The notes under the pieces are model-generated. The model worked only from the letters and a program-made list of their open reading frames with translations, made no database searches and was not told the origin of the DNA. Below, piece by piece: positions 20,835-32,493 of a stretch of DNA of 64,000 bases. A program made the translations under genes and the position numbers. The DNA is from Sphaerosporella brunnea (taxonomy: Eukaryota; Ascomycota; Pezizomycetes; Pezizales; Pyronemataceae), in NCBI GenBank assembly GCA_008704415.1, contig VXIS01000082.1, positions 62,001 to 126,000 of the forward strand. The letters are read 5' to 3'. Positions within the stretch are counted from its first letter, which is position 1. Each line of letters begins with the position of its first letter.

Positions 20835-21965
20835 ACATAACAAATTTCCTTGGTGCGATTCTTATTCGGTGCGATTCCCTTTGTCAACTCTCCTATGTCC
20901 TTTTTAGTGATGCAAACGAGCCGGCTCGAGACGAGCCCAAGGGGTGACTCAAGCGGGATCGTCAGTTTTACTGGCTCGGCTCGCGAGCGCGAGCCGGGCT
21001 CGAGCTGGTGGAGACAAATCATATTTCGAGGCGGAAGCACGCCGGCAGGAGGCAGTTCATGGCTATGTAAATTTTCTACTATGTGGTTAAGCCAGGTAGA
21101 TCAGTCCAATAAGTCGGACAGGCCCGAAGAGGAGTTGAGCGCTGCCTCGGTGTTTAAATCTACACCCTCCGGCATATCATGGTCACTCCGAGTGGTTGCC
21201 CCCCCTGACTCCCACCTCTGGTAGAACCTCCGGATCTTCGTATGGTGCAGGCAGTTATATAAACCTGGTCATCGGAGATGGACGACCACAATCAATGCCG
21301 GTATCCCCGCGTCCGAACTCAGAGCAAATTATTTCCGTATGCTTGAGCCAACGCTTAAGCAACAACAAAGCGCTGCTCGACTCCTCCAGAAGCCAGTTGC
21401 GTTTCTTTGTGATAATATCGCCCGCGCTGCCAAGGCCAGAAGCACTACCCTCCGCCGCAAGCCTGTCTCGAATTTGCTGAATCATAACTTTTTTCCGAGG
21501 CTTCATTGCAGGGCAGCTTCGGGTGCTTCGATGCGATGTGCCTTATGTAAGCGCTGGTAGTTTTATACCCGGATTTATAGGGACCCCACGTCTTCGAGCA
21601 ATGGCAACATCGAACGAGTTCGAGGGGCTTCTTGTTGTCAGAACTAGAGCCTGCCTTCTTCTTCCGTCGCTTCGGTGATGAGCCTTCTTCAGCATCAGAT
21701 TCCGTGTCACCCTCTGTGCGGGAATCATGCTCATCTACTTCAGGTTCTGTGGTTTCCAGGCTCGGGGCATCCGCCGCCGTTCCAGCGTTGTTTCCCTTTC
21801 TGACTCGGCTCGTTTGCATCACTAGGACTCCTTTTCCTTAGAAGGGCAGCAGGCCACGGTAGCGGGGCTTCTGGGACCCGAGCGGTAGCATAGTCTCTTC
21901 TCTTCTCTTCTCTCTCTATGTCATGGCCGCAAGCGGCCGAATACAATATGATTAAAACAAAAACA
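20835..21965 (+). mobile_element. LINE 3' end split by the hAT insertion
   Basis: Sequence before 20,905 (TTTCCTTGGTGCGATTC, TTTGTCAACTCTCCTATGTC) and after 21,824 (CTTTTCCTTAGAAGG ... GGCCGCAAGCGGCCGAATAC, then AATATGATTAAAAC) together match the untranslated end of the Tad1-like family. The hAT element therefore landed inside a LINE copy. Confidence 0.5.
20905..21824 (-). mobile_element. Internally deleted hAT transposon with a BED zinc-finger remnant
   Basis: The ends TAGTGATGCAAACGAGCC and GGCTCGTTTGCATCACTA are inverted repeats. The minus-strand frame 21,822-21,445 encodes an acidic N-terminus, a basic PKRRKKK patch and ELVRCCHCSKTWGPYKSGYK, then SAYIRHIASKHPKLP. This is a BED-type zinc finger (C-x-x-C ... 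H-x-x-x-x-H), the DNA-binding head of hAT transposases. The RNase H-fold catalytic core is absent, so the element is non-autonomous. It shares its N-terminal region with the hAT element at 45,590-46,784. The flanking 8-mers (GTCCTTTT, GGACTCCT) are not a clean duplication. Confidence 0.75.
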
Positions 21966-24700
21966 AAAAAAACGCAAACGCTCTGAGCCGTCTAGCCCGG
22001 AAATCTCTCCCCCCACTCCTTAATGCATTCAAAGCATGCTGGGCCAAGCACGCAAGCCGCTCCAGCCCAGAACCCCCCGGTGACGGATGGAGGAGGGTTG
22101 AGAGAAAGAAGCGCAGCCGAATAGAATTAATTTTATCCCTGCTGAGGTGCGCTCGGTCCTGCCTTTCTTGTGTCGAACCCTTGTTTTGGCCATCCGCTAC
22201 CTTGTTGTCTCTCCGACACCGTAACGAGTGACATCGTGTGCCCGGGTAGGTCGAGTTGGTATCGGGTGATAGATACCAGCTGCGGACACGGCGAAGACCA
22301 TGTGGGACGTGATGTGCATTGTGAGCCCGGATGTTCCGCAAACCCAACGCCGCACCAAAAGCACCCCACAGCTAAGCCAACACCGACTTCTCGACGCCAC
22401 CTCTTCTCCTCCGTCACATTACTCTCCCCGGCGCTCGGCATTCACGAGACATTCTCGGAGGTTTGTCGGCACTAGACACACGGAGGTGTGGGCTACTTGG
22501 CCTCGTTACCATCACCACCCGCGCGCCAACTGGGCGCAAAGTGGCGCTGCCGGGAGGGGTCCGCAAGAAAGCCCTCTACTGCCTTCCGCACAATCCTTGC
22601 CTTGGCCGCCTTCTCCTCCGCCATCTGAAGCAGGGGAACTCTGGAGCGACTCTCAGGTCCGTTTTTCCGGAGAAGAGAGGTAAGCTCTCAAGCACTATCA
22701 CACCTCTGGTCTCATTGGGTTTTTGTTGAGCGATATGGAGACTCAAAGATGGGGATAGTCTTCTAGCTGCGACTTGGTAGCTGGTCTGGTTGTAGTCTAC
22801 TAGTGTCTAGGAAACCATTTCCTCGCGCCTCGGGAAAGAAGGAAGAGAGTCGGTCATGTTCTATATGCATTCCCCCGTCCCGTAGTGGCAGCAGCACGAG
22901 GGGGGGGGGGTGTATGGCCTCTTTTTGGTGGGTGGTGGTGGAATCGTCTGAATGAATTTGGGTCGGAGTGCATTCTGAACAGCGGAGCGGGGTTTGCGAC
23001 AAAACATGAGCGGCCACAATGGTAGCTTTATACACGTCTAGTTTCGGAGTAGAAACATTCTCGACCGGGGAAGGGGCTTTGAATCACACGTGATCCCGTG
23101 GCTTCAACTGCACCAACTTGACGTGAAAAGATATGGCAACAGCAGTCGGCGTTGGTGGAGAGCGCTCTGGCTGCCGGTGATCGAGACCGCAACAAGTAGA
23201 ACCTTCAACAGCGCGGAGCGGTGCAGCGAGATGGAAAGTATGGCGCAGTTAGGCTGCGGGCTAGTGACAACGGAGGGGACCGGAGATGAAAGGGGGGGGT
23301 CTGGGCGTGAGGTGTTCGGGTTTGGTGCCGGGCAAGGGATGGTGACCGGCGTGGGATCCGGACAGAGGGCCCTTAAAGGCCCGGGGATCCCCTCCCCCTC
23401 TCAGGGTCCTCTCTTCCTTCGCCGTTCGCTTCCCCATCCACCGCTGTCATTGCTCTCCATTATCCCGCATCTCTGCCTACGGGCGAGGCTGAGAGGAGTT
23501 AGGCTCGGCCCGGGGGACTTCAGAGTTGGCATGTCCGGCCACCAACTCTCACTCGCCCCCCGGCCCGGGGCTAGGGGCAGACCGGAGGCTACGTTAGTTT
23601 TGGACGCACTTTGTTCTGTTTGGTTGTCTCTTTGTCTTTCGCTTGTCTCTTTGGCTTTTCATTTGCTCGGTTCAAGTTATCACTGGGAAATACATTGCTG
23701 TCTACAACGCTCCCCGGAGGAAGGAACTAGCAAAGGCACGCCGTTGGAGACGGCTGGTGAAGAGAGTTCCCCTCGATTACCAACCGCGGCTCTAGAGCGC
23801 CCGAGCCTGCGGCCCATTGTTACTAATATACCGCATACTTCCGCGGCAGAGTCCTTGCCTTACGGCCGAGATCGTACCGTGGCAGTTCATGCGGGCCCCC
23901 GGCCCTACATCTGCTTCGCTTCCGAGATTCTCCAATACTCTCGCCGGAGGAGATCCAGCCGGAAGAGAAAACGGCAGACCTGCGGGGTGGCTTGAAGCAT
24001 TCCGCATGAAGAGGGGAGAAAAAGAGGGGAAAGGAGAAAAAGGCGATGTGTAACCGTGTTAGAGGTTTGAGTGAGAGAACAAGCTTCACCAGTAATCACT
24101 CTGCTTCCGCCGCAACGCAAAATCTTTGGGAAAATGTTTGGGGCTCCCGAGCAATGTATACTCTGCCGGCCCTGTGTGCGGTATCTATGCAGTGTGGAGT
24201 GGCTGTACCGTAGAGATGTTGGTGTAGCGCTATAGCTTCCTGTTTCATGAGGAAAAAAGCCATCAGCATTGCTCCCCCCAGACTTTAAGCCATAGGTACG
24301 GCTGCCACAAGTAATGAGACGATGCATCTCCCTCCTCGCGCAGGCGTGTGTGGTGTATCAGACTCCGCGCTTGTGCGCTGTTCTCCGCTTGTAATTAATC
24401 GCGCCGCAAACAAATCCCCCCGCCTACTGGGGAACCGACTTCGTTTTTCGTTGGCAGAACTCATGAAACAGGCAAAGCGAACCCTTGATGACGGGGAGGC
24501 CTTCGGTTTCGCCGTTTCCGAAGGCAACCAATCGAGTATCCGCAAGGCCGGTTCGAACGTTATTGTCGGAATTTCTTGCAGCAGTCGCGTATCTAGTAGC
24601 GGCGGAGAGGCAGAGAACCGTAGTCAGGACCGTCACGATATACTATCAGAAATACCTTGTTGCATATTGCCCTACCCATCTTAGCCATTCGGAGTGCTGA
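21966..24700. other. No gene recognised; one long GC-rich ORF of doubtful value
   Basis: A 301-codon plus-strand frame (23,090-23,995) is the longest here. It is compositionally odd (glycine/serine/arginine-rich, no domain) and lies in GC-rich sequence, so I treat it as probably spurious. The stretch 22,900-22,912 is a G run. Other frames are short. Confidence 0.35.
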
Positions 24701-26459
24701 TTCTGTGGAGCATGCATAGTATTCCAGACAACCAAGGGCCATACCCACCGCTAGTCGCCGGTATTTTGGTCAGGGGGAGCTGGAGCCGGGGATAAGAGAG
24801 GCTGTGACAGCGTGTCGCTCGAAGAAAAGCCAAATCGCGAGAATCCAAAGAAGGAACAGAAACAGGACCGTCCTGCCCGCCAAGCCTCCTCTAGCTAAAC
24901 GCCTCTCTCTGCCACAGCCCCACTGTGGCTGCCGTCACCACGAGTCTTCTGGTGCGATATCGACAGTCGGACAAGGAGGTGGTGAGGGTGCAGTAGACCC
25001 GCTACAACGCTGCCGGGCAGAATAGATTCGGAGTTAGTTAATAAGCATCGCAATAGGTGGCCCTGTGCCGGCAACGATGAGAACCCTTGAGGTTGGTGGC
25101 TGGCGGTGTTTGTATCCACACCGACTAGGCACCTGCAACAAGGTTAGCATTCGTAACCTGCGCGCTGTATCTTGCGCAAAAAGGTGTGATCTGAGGTGGG
25201 TATTGGTAAAAGTAAACGTCGAAACTAGCTGGCGGAACTGCCCCCAAATCTGGCATTTTCTGTGCCAAACTAACGGGACATCCATCGTTTGCCGTCTTCA
25301 ATTGCAACGCCTCATAGCGATGCATAACCTCCCGGGCAAGACTTTTTTTTATATCCCCAAACTTTTGCTCTGTTTATAATCCCTCCCGGCTGAGCAGATA
25401 AGTGATGGATCATGATGAAACTCGTGCATTTCCTACCGCCCTGGCGATCCCCCCTACAGGTACTAACCTTGACCGCCGTGGCTTCTCCCCCACTACCCCT
25501 CTTGTACTAACCTCAACACCTACCTAGCTCGCCCTCGCGCGCACTGTCAGTGTTATCCGCTGCTGCATACCGGAATACTCTGCCAGAGCGAACTGGATTG
25601 CATCTCATCAGTGATGTCCCAGAGTTGGGCAGGCGGTGGCTCGGGAGGACGAGGAGGAGAAGGATGATTTGTTATTTTCGTCGGGAGACGAGCGGAGAGG
25701 AGGCGGAGGAGTGACCCGGCCCAGGAGGCGATGGCTTTTTTCACGTTGCTACGGGCCTGTCTCTTTCCTACCACATTTTCCGTTTGTAGTACTTTCGAGC
25801 TTTCGGGTGGCCGCAGTTGACCCACGATATAGCATCAACAAGGATCAGCGAGAGGCTGTCTGTCATCGTTCGCGTGGGTCGCACATGGACAATAAACTTG
25901 ATCACAAACGAACAAGCAACGGTTTGGAAGTCTCGAAAACCACAGTTTTCACGGTCTATTTCCTCTATACCGCAATTTTCCGTGTTAATCGAGACCACCA
26001 CACTTTCAGCGAAGTGATATTTCGTAATCACTCGCACGCAGCACGCAGCACGCACGTCGGACCTTGCACGCTTGCTCCAGCAGTAAAGCTCGCTGGTGGC
26101 CTGTATAGCCCATCTATACACCCGGGCCCGCAAAACCGGGCAACACACTCGCCTCTGCAGTCGGGAGTGGTGCAAGCACCACACTAGCCGCATCGCTGAG
26201 TAGCATGATCCGGAATGCTTCCTGATCCACGGTGCCCGCAGCACCGCGCTTTTGAATCGATCAAGCGTGTTCGAAGCATTGGGCTTTTTCCACTTGCATC
26301 CGAACGGCAGGATTATGAGCGCAGGAAATGTCGCGGCGGGATTAGGTGCCAGGCTGCACGAACCTAAGCAAGGCGTCGCGCCGAGTGATGTGGGAGGTTG
26401 CGCGGACTGAGAAGGAAGGATTCGTTGTGGGGTAGGCGCCGTATCACTGAATATCACTC
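24701..26459. other. No gene recognised; dispersed-repeat pieces
   Basis: The segment 25,800-25,915 contains CATGGACAATAAACTTGATC, close to sequence at 4455-4480 and 27,625-27,655. GAAGTGATATTTCGTAATCA near 26,010 matches 16,258. The remainder has only short ORFs. Confidence 0.4.
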
Positions 26460-26605
26460 GCTGGAAAGTGTGGTACCGTAGAAATGCAGACATTGGGCGG
26501 ACGGGAACATAAGGCGTTCCGGCGGAATAAAACTAGCCTAACCTAACCCTTCGGGTTGACCACTCCGGCATTGGAATAAGGCGGCCGCGTTATGGCTGGA
26601 ATTAT
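26460..26605. repeat. Dispersed repeat (copy 1 of two)
   Basis: TACCGTAGAAATGCAGACAT, followed by TGGGCGGA and later GGCATTGGAATAAGGCGGCC, matches 27,349-27,480 (TACCGTAGAAATCCGGACAT and GACATTGGTATAAGGCGACC) in the same order. The family is not identified. Confidence 0.55.
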
Positions 26606-26743
26606 ATGGTAGGTACCTCACTTTTGCTCAACACCTTTTCCAGCACCACTCGGTGTAGAAATTTCCGGTTCGCCGGACAAATCTCGGCAAAAGAAAAGAT
26701 CCACGAAGTCCAAAATGAACAACGCAACAACGGCCAATTAACT

Positions 26744-26814
26744 GTCGGTGCCATGAATCGAACATGGGTCTGCTCGGCCACAACGAGCTGTACTCACCAC
26801 TATACTACACCGAC
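26744..26814 (-). tRNA. tRNA-His (anticodon GTG)
   Basis: On the minus strand the acceptor arms GTCGGTG and CACCGAC pair perfectly. The D arm is GTAT...GTAC, the anticodon stem GCTCG/CGAGC closes the loop TTGTGGC (anticodon GTG), and the T arm CCATG/CATGG closes the loop TTCGATT. All arms are fully paired, and there is no intron. It decodes histidine codons in the cytosol; the extra G at position -1 is added after transcription in eukaryotes. The nearest run of Ts downstream (complement of AAAA at 26,712-26,715) is about 30 nt away. Confidence 0.95.
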
Positions 26815-27339
26815 GTTGATGATCCATGCGGTGTTCATACGGCAATACTCTCTCCTCCGGTATCTGCTGGTATCAGCTTTTGCCTGCCGGGCCGGCCAGT
26901 TGGTTGCTCGGCAGGACGGAATATATGCTACCATCAGTGAGCGCGAGCGTGAGGCGGACATGTACGCTGAACTCTAAGATGGCAGGGGGGGGGGGGGGGC
27001 GGGATCCGGGGCCTGGCTATGGGTAGGAGAAGGGAGCCGACGGAATCGCTAAGTGCGGCGGCGGTGGCGTTGTAGGCTTGGTACTTCCGAGGGGTACGCA
27101 GGATTGTAGGAACCTGGGTACATGGTGAACTGGATACCACTTCCCCGTTGTTCCCAGATTAGATCAACTAGTTTGGCAGGGAATCATAAATTCTGACTCG
27201 CCAATCAGGATCCCACTTCGCGGATGTGGCGGATATCAAGTTTTGCCCTTCTGCTTGCCCGTTTGCTTCCGGCTTGGGGAGACGAACGTCGACTGCAGCC
27301 TGGAAAGCTAAGCAGAGGGACGGACTACGCGAGGATGCC

Positions 27340-27540
27340 GCAAAGCGAATACCGTAGAAATCCGGACATTGGGCGGATATAAGTAGAGCAAAGCGTTCAG
27401 GCAGGACACCCTTACCCTTCGCCTTGACAGTTTGGACATTGGTATAAGGCGACCGCCTTAAGTCTGGAATTCCACGACATTGTTGATTGACACGGAAAAC
27501 TGTGGTATACATGAATGAAATAGGCCTTTAAAACTGTGGT
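27340..27540. repeat. Dispersed repeat (copy 2 of two)
   Basis: This is the counterpart of 26,460-26,605. It extends to GACACGGAAAACTGTGGTAT, which resembles CGAAAACCACAGTTTTCACG near 25,937 in inverted form. Confidence 0.5.
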
Positions 27541-29029
27541 GTTAAGGCTTTTACCGAACAAACAAAACGTGGCGGATAGGATACGGGAGGGGACGAGAAG
27601 ATGGTCTGCCATAGTCTAGATAGGCTGCATGCGGATATTAAACCTGATTACACACACACACCCATCCACCCACGCATATTAGTGATCTCCACGAACCGCG
27701 TCGAACTAGTCCGCAAACTGAGTGACTGTTTGCGAAGCTGCCCTCAGGCCGCGAGAACGGAGAGTCTGGAAGGACTAATGCTTCCAGGCACGCCGATGCC
27801 AAATCGCACAATCGCATCCACACACCGCACGAGAGATTCCCCGTCGGCTTCGGCTTCTTTGCACCGTACCTACCATACCTTTTACCCTCACCCAATCCCA
27901 AACAAAAACCCAGCCCCTACCTCTGACCCTCCCTCGTTGGAAGATATTTTTCTCCCGTTTTTTATTATTTTCCGTCGAGTTTTGGTGAACTTTTTGCGGC
28001 CGTCGACATCGCGTTTGAACTGGGTTACGGGGTAGATGATAGATGTAGAGTAGCTGCCCACGCTTGCTAAAAGACGGTCAGGTAAGCTGTCAGAAACCAA
28101 CAGCCGTCCCAACAATACCACTACCGAGGCCTCCATCGGAGGGCGCGTTATTAATGGTGTCTTGAAGTGTCCGGCCACATCCTGTTTTGGTCATGACGCA
28201 TCACTCCTCCCGGCAATCATGTACTGTCACCCGCAACCAGTTAACCGAGTCAGGACTAGCGGATGGGTGACCCAAAGAGCATCTTGCCTATTTTGACCAG
28301 CGCAGCCGGCCCGCGTCCTACCCTACTCAAGACAAAACATCCTCAAAAGAAAACCTACCATCCGCACGGCAACCTCTGCGCCATGGCGCACGCGGTTCCT
28401 CTCGGTGCGGCTACGTTGAAAGCCCTTTCGGCAACGCGATTGTCCAGATTCCGGTGCCCTCCGGCAGACAATCCCTGGCAGTTGCCAGACCTCTTCAACT
28501 CTCCCTACTACTGGCATCCACAGCCCGCTCGCCACTTCTCAGCAAATGCCGTTCATGATCTTACCAGGGGTTGTTGTCATACTTGCGTTTAGCAGCAGAG
28601 CGAAATGCGAAGTTGTCATCTCTTGCTGGCTGCAATGCGAGTGGCGACTAGTAGGATCTGTTGCACCGTATGGTTTGAAGCTGGAATGAAATTTTGGCAG
28701 CGGTGAGTTAGGGGATGGGTCAGGTTTGAGTGATACGCAGTGACTCATCACCGCAACCGCCTCGACATTTTTGACAAAAACTGGTACCATCAAGTTCTCC
28801 CTCATCATGGTAGCAGCCGCCATGAACCACGGCAATTCCTTGGCGCAAGAAGATCTTGCACGAGCACGGTTATTTGGGGAGGGAGAAGGCGAGTGTGAAG
28901 GTGTCCATTCTCCATACCCGAGCAACACCGCCAGACTGCGAGTTTAAAAGCCAGTCTGGCTTTTTGATAAATACCCTGGGGAACTTGAACATATCACCCT
29001 CACCACAACGGACAGGAACCAGAACCCCC
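27541..29029. other. No gene recognised
   Basis: ORFs are short and overlapping. A stretch near 28,235-28,275 (GGACTAGCGGATGGGTGACC) resembles an internal control region of 5S rRNA but lacks the rest of a 5S gene. Confidence 0.4.
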
Positions 29030-29539
29030 CGAACCGACTCAAACTGCGGCGGAGAATACGCAAAAGGGAGGCGACGGACCGAAATGACAACGCCAAAAAT
29101 GCCAATGTTAGGAATATATCCTGGACATGATCTCAGCTTGCCATTTGCGGATTTCGAGCGCCAGTGCGAATCATTTACGCGATCGAGTTGCAGGAAAGCA
29201 GAGCGTGGACGCCGTTGAAGACTATGATTCGGGCACACGGACATCACGATAAGGTGCGGGCTACGGGGGAGATACGTAGCACCCTTTATGAGGGGCTGGC
29301 CATGGTATGTCATCATCCTTCGCTGTGATTGGATGTTTTGAATCCGTAGCGTATCTAATTCTGTATGTATGCAGAGATGGCAGCCTGGTGGGAAGTCCAC
29401 GGAGACCAGTTGTGCTTAAATCTCAACAAAGACAAAGACAACAATCGGACTTCACGACGAGCGGCCAACGCAATGGTAGTTGACAAGGGGGAATGATGAT
29501 TCGATCTCCCTTCGCTATGAACCAGACCCCATCTAACTC

Positions 29540-30075
29540 GAAGAAGCTATGGCCAGCTCTCGCAGAGCCTCATAGGATTCACAGACTCCGGCCGGGCAGG
29601 AAGCACCGGAAGCAGAAAGTTGATAGAAGGATACGTATTCCAGATGAATGATAAGGGATTGCTTGCTCGGACGCAACTCGTAAAGCGCTATGGCTACGAC
29701 GTCTACGAGGCGACATCGAGCGCTCGATCAACTACACGATGCCGATAAGCTGCGACAACCAAGGAGCGCTGAAGCTCATCACCACCGGAGTCCTCAAAGC
29801 GAAGACGAAGCACAAAGACATCAAGTTTCATCATGCAAGAGACGAGTAGGAGAAAGGACACCTCAAGTTCAAATACACTGCCTCTGAAGATGACCCCGCA
29901 GATCTCGTAACCAAGGCCCTTCCGGTCGCTCGTCATCAGATGCTTACCGAAAAGCTTGGTCTCCATGAAATCGAAGAATAGAGCGAAGAATTGGGCAGAT
30001 GATCCGACACTGCCTGGAAAGAGGGGGGAGTGTTGGAAACTGGCTTTCCAGGCAACGATAAGGACGAGTGATACC
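29540..30075 (+). mobile_element. Ty1-copia remnant (RNase H, PPT, start of 3' LTR)
   Basis: Plus-strand frames read FTDSGRAGSTGSRKLIEGYV and then DNQGALKLITTGVLKAKTKH, KDIKFHHARDE, and DPADLVTKALPVARHQMLTE. This is the copia RNase H C-terminal half. A purine tract GAAAGAGGGGGGAG precedes TGTTGGAAACTGGC at 30,031, the expected polypurine tract/LTR junction. Only about 45 bp of LTR remain. The related sequence at 48,936 is a probable solo LTR. Confidence 0.75.
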
Positions 30076-30378
30076 TAGTGAAGCTATCGACCTTGAAGAC
30101 AAGCTAATAGTGGAGCAACTGACCGGATGGCTGCCAATGTTTCTGAGGGCACTACTAGCAATTGATCTCAAGGAACCGGCGAGATTGCCAATGGGTGGTG
30201 ACGATGAGGAAGAGGCGCAAACCACTAGCGGTATCACTGTTGTCGAGGAGTACGCAGAGAAGGCTGCTAAGTTCATGGCTCGCTTCTGGACTTCCGACGA
30301 GGTCCAACAAGTCTGCTATAGGATCCACAGATTTTGCCTCGGCTTCCAAATGAAGCGCTTCGATACTCCCATCTGGAC

Positions 30379-30549
30379 CAGTGTTGCTAATAGCCAGCCG
30401 GGCTGATCGAAAAGACGGGGGGGCTGTTTGGGCTGCAGCCCACGGGGAATGGAGCAACAGCTACACAGAAACACTCTTCAGTTTCTTCAGTTTACGACGT
30501 AATTAGGTCAAACTGACGGTTGCATGACAAGTTCACCTCAGTCGAAAGT
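30379..30549. repeat. hAT-type MITE, left part, inside the Crinkler-like pseudogene
   Basis: It begins CAGTGTTGCTAATAGCCAGC directly after CCCATCTGGAC of the pseudogene. It runs through the conserved CCACGGGGAATGGAG and TTCACCTCAGTCGAAAGT, then stops abruptly. The right half and adjoining gene sequence were lost together. Confidence 0.75.
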
Positions 30550-31316
30550 CAAGGACGTTCAACGGGAGCCAGCCAGTGGTCGATCCACGGGATGGGTTCA
30601 CGTTTTACGTACCATTAACAATCAATTACAAAGCCGTCGACGCAGTAATGGTGTTCTTAGATAGCACACAGAAGGAGGGTGACGGTGGCTGGAGTTCAAA
30701 TAACGACCTCCTAAAACTATCGGCAACTGAGGAAGCTTTTCTCAAGGTCGGGGCATGGTCGCGCCAAATTTTCCATGGCCAAACCGTCGTGTTCAGGTTC
30801 CTCTGGTTGATGGAAGACAGAGACAAGAGGAAACCAATGGAAGTGGTTCCAGGGAAGAAACGAACGTTGGCCAAGAGGGAGATAATTGCCTGTCCAGAAT
30901 TTGAGAGGAGACACATCTCGATAAAAGATTTCAACAAAGAGATTGCGGATAAGCTGTAGGCGGTGAGAGCCTACTCGAAGCTGTAGTCCTATCTGGCCAG
31001 CTGGGGGTTGGAGGCGGCTGGAGGCATCGTATGTGCGGCGTTGTGTCTTCTGAACCCCCGCATTTCTGTTTTTTTTTTTTTTCTTTTGTTTTTTTTTTTC
31101 AAATCGGCCAGTACCAACGTACGCGCTGGTAGCCTGGAGGAAAGCTAGACCAGCCTTCGTACACCAGGACCTCAGCTGTCTCGGTGTTATCTCCCAATAA
31201 CTGCCTTTCGTCTCCCTGCTTACCAATATATGGCGCTTCTTTAGAGTACTCTGTATTCTCAATAATTGGCCTATCTATCTGGCTAATCAAGCGGTTTTGA
31301 GGTGTCGTCGAAAAGT

Positions 31317-31547
31317 GGGTGACTTCCCGTCGCTCTATAATGGCCGAATAGATCGATTTTCGGTGCAACAACAACCATCTATACGTGCTGTATAGATCCA
31401 ATGAATAGAACAGGGGGTGAGAACCCCCCTGTCTATAGCATCAGTTTATTCCGCGGCGATAGAACGCCAAAAATCTTGTCGAACCTTCCAATCCAGCGAA
31501 TAAGTAATTGCTCTATTAAGTCCCAATAGAGCGACGGGAAGTCACCC
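31317..31547. repeat. PIF/Harbinger-like MITE, 231 bp
   Basis: The inverted ends GGGTGACTTCCCGTCGCTCT and AGAGCGACGGGAAGTCACCC are perfect over about 22 bp. They are flanked by AGT on both sides (31,314-31,316 and 31,548-31,550), a 3-bp duplication as in PIF/Harbinger elements. There is no coding capacity. Confidence 0.7.
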
Positions 31548-31550
31548 AGT

Positions 31551-32229
31551 GGTTGTTGTACTTCCAAAAAAAAAAAAAAAAACTACGCCATTGCGAGGTT
31601 GCCTGGGGGTTTTCGCACGTTGTATTAATAGGCTGCCGCCAGATGTTAGTGTAATTCGGGGTTTGTACTGTTAAAATATCTGGTAATTTGGCAGGGAAAA
31701 TTGGTAATTCCCAGGGCGCCAGCGCGGTCGGAGTCGAAAAACCAAAAAGCGTGGGTTAACCCGAACAATAAATCGATTCTAGCGTGTATAGATGGGTACT
31801 GAATAAGCTTATGGACCTTTCGAATACATCAGCTTCCAGAAAGCCAGCGCCCTGAATGCCCGCAGATCTGGTAGTATGACGGCATGACGGAGAGGCGCAA
31901 GAAAAACGACGGGCATCTGTGCCCACACTTGCAATTGCTAAGGTTGTTGAATGGGGTACTGCCTTGAACGGACCGTGATTATGGCGTGCAGTTGAAGTGG
32001 TATGAGGGCCTTTAGTGAAGGATGCTCCTCTTCGAACAAGTAATTCTTCTTTTCACTCCCGTCGCACTTTTCACTCCGGGTTGCCCTGTACACAAGTGGA
32101 TTTTTTTTATAATTCCCCTCTGTGCTCCAGTAATTTTGGCACCGGGCCTGCAAAAGTTCCGGTAATGCGGGTGGTCTGTACTATCCACGCTAAGCGGTAC
32201 AGTGTTGCCAAACACTAGGTTGCACACAC
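31551..32229. other. No gene recognised
   Basis: An AT-richer stretch with short ORFs only and no repeat relation noted. Confidence 0.4.
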
Positions 32230-32493
32230 AATTGTCGGCTTTTGCAGAATCGCCTAGCGGTTAGCAACTCTTGTTTATGCCATGGCCGAACTCGGCTTAT
32301 GAAGTTTGGCGACTTCACGCGCGGCATAGCCGATCGTTGCTACGTACATCAGCTGTTCGAGCGCTTGAGCAGAGAACAGGCAATGAATAATGCGGATTCT
32401 TTCGTGTCCTTTGCGTATAAGTCTTGTTCCCGCACGCAACTTGCACAGTCTTTGGCTGTCAGAATGGTAGCCTTGCTGACTGCGTACGCGTAG
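32230..32493 (+). pseudogene. M35-like metalloprotease gene fragment
   Basis: The frame reads FGDFTRGIADRCYVHQLFER followed by LSREQAMNNADSFVSFAYKS, the C-terminal conserved part of the protease at 55,566-56,532 (LSREQALNNADSFALYAYKA). Just upstream, CATGGCCGAACTCGGCTTATG could be a broken H-E-x-x-H codon run. No signal peptide or upstream exons are visible. Confidence 0.55.

Larger units (their letters stand above)
29030..30990 (+). pseudogene. Decayed Crinkler/RHS-like gene, interrupted by two insertions
   Basis: Three blocks match, in order, the intact gene at 42,167-44,617. Block one (29,040-29,445) covers the end of the ATPase domain and the intron with GTATGT...CTAAT. Block two (30,076-30,375) reads LEDKLIVEQLTGWLPMFLRA and YAEKAAKFMARFWTSDEVQQ. 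Block three (30,550-30,960) reads DGFTFYVPLTINYKAVDAVM and ends KDFNKEIADKL, followed by a 3' flank shared with the intact gene to about 31,090. A copia remnant separates blocks one and two, and a hAT MITE replaces about 400 bp between blocks two and three. A small extra insertion near 29,180-29,235 and frameshifts complete the inactivation. Confidence 0.8.

Noticed and set aside
23090..23995. 301-codon ORF
   Set aside because: It is GC-rich, has no domain and has odd composition. No intron or start context supports it.
28235..28275. 5S rRNA-like GGACTAGCGGATGGGTGACC
   Set aside because: Only the C-box-like part matches. The remaining 5S sequence and helices are missing.
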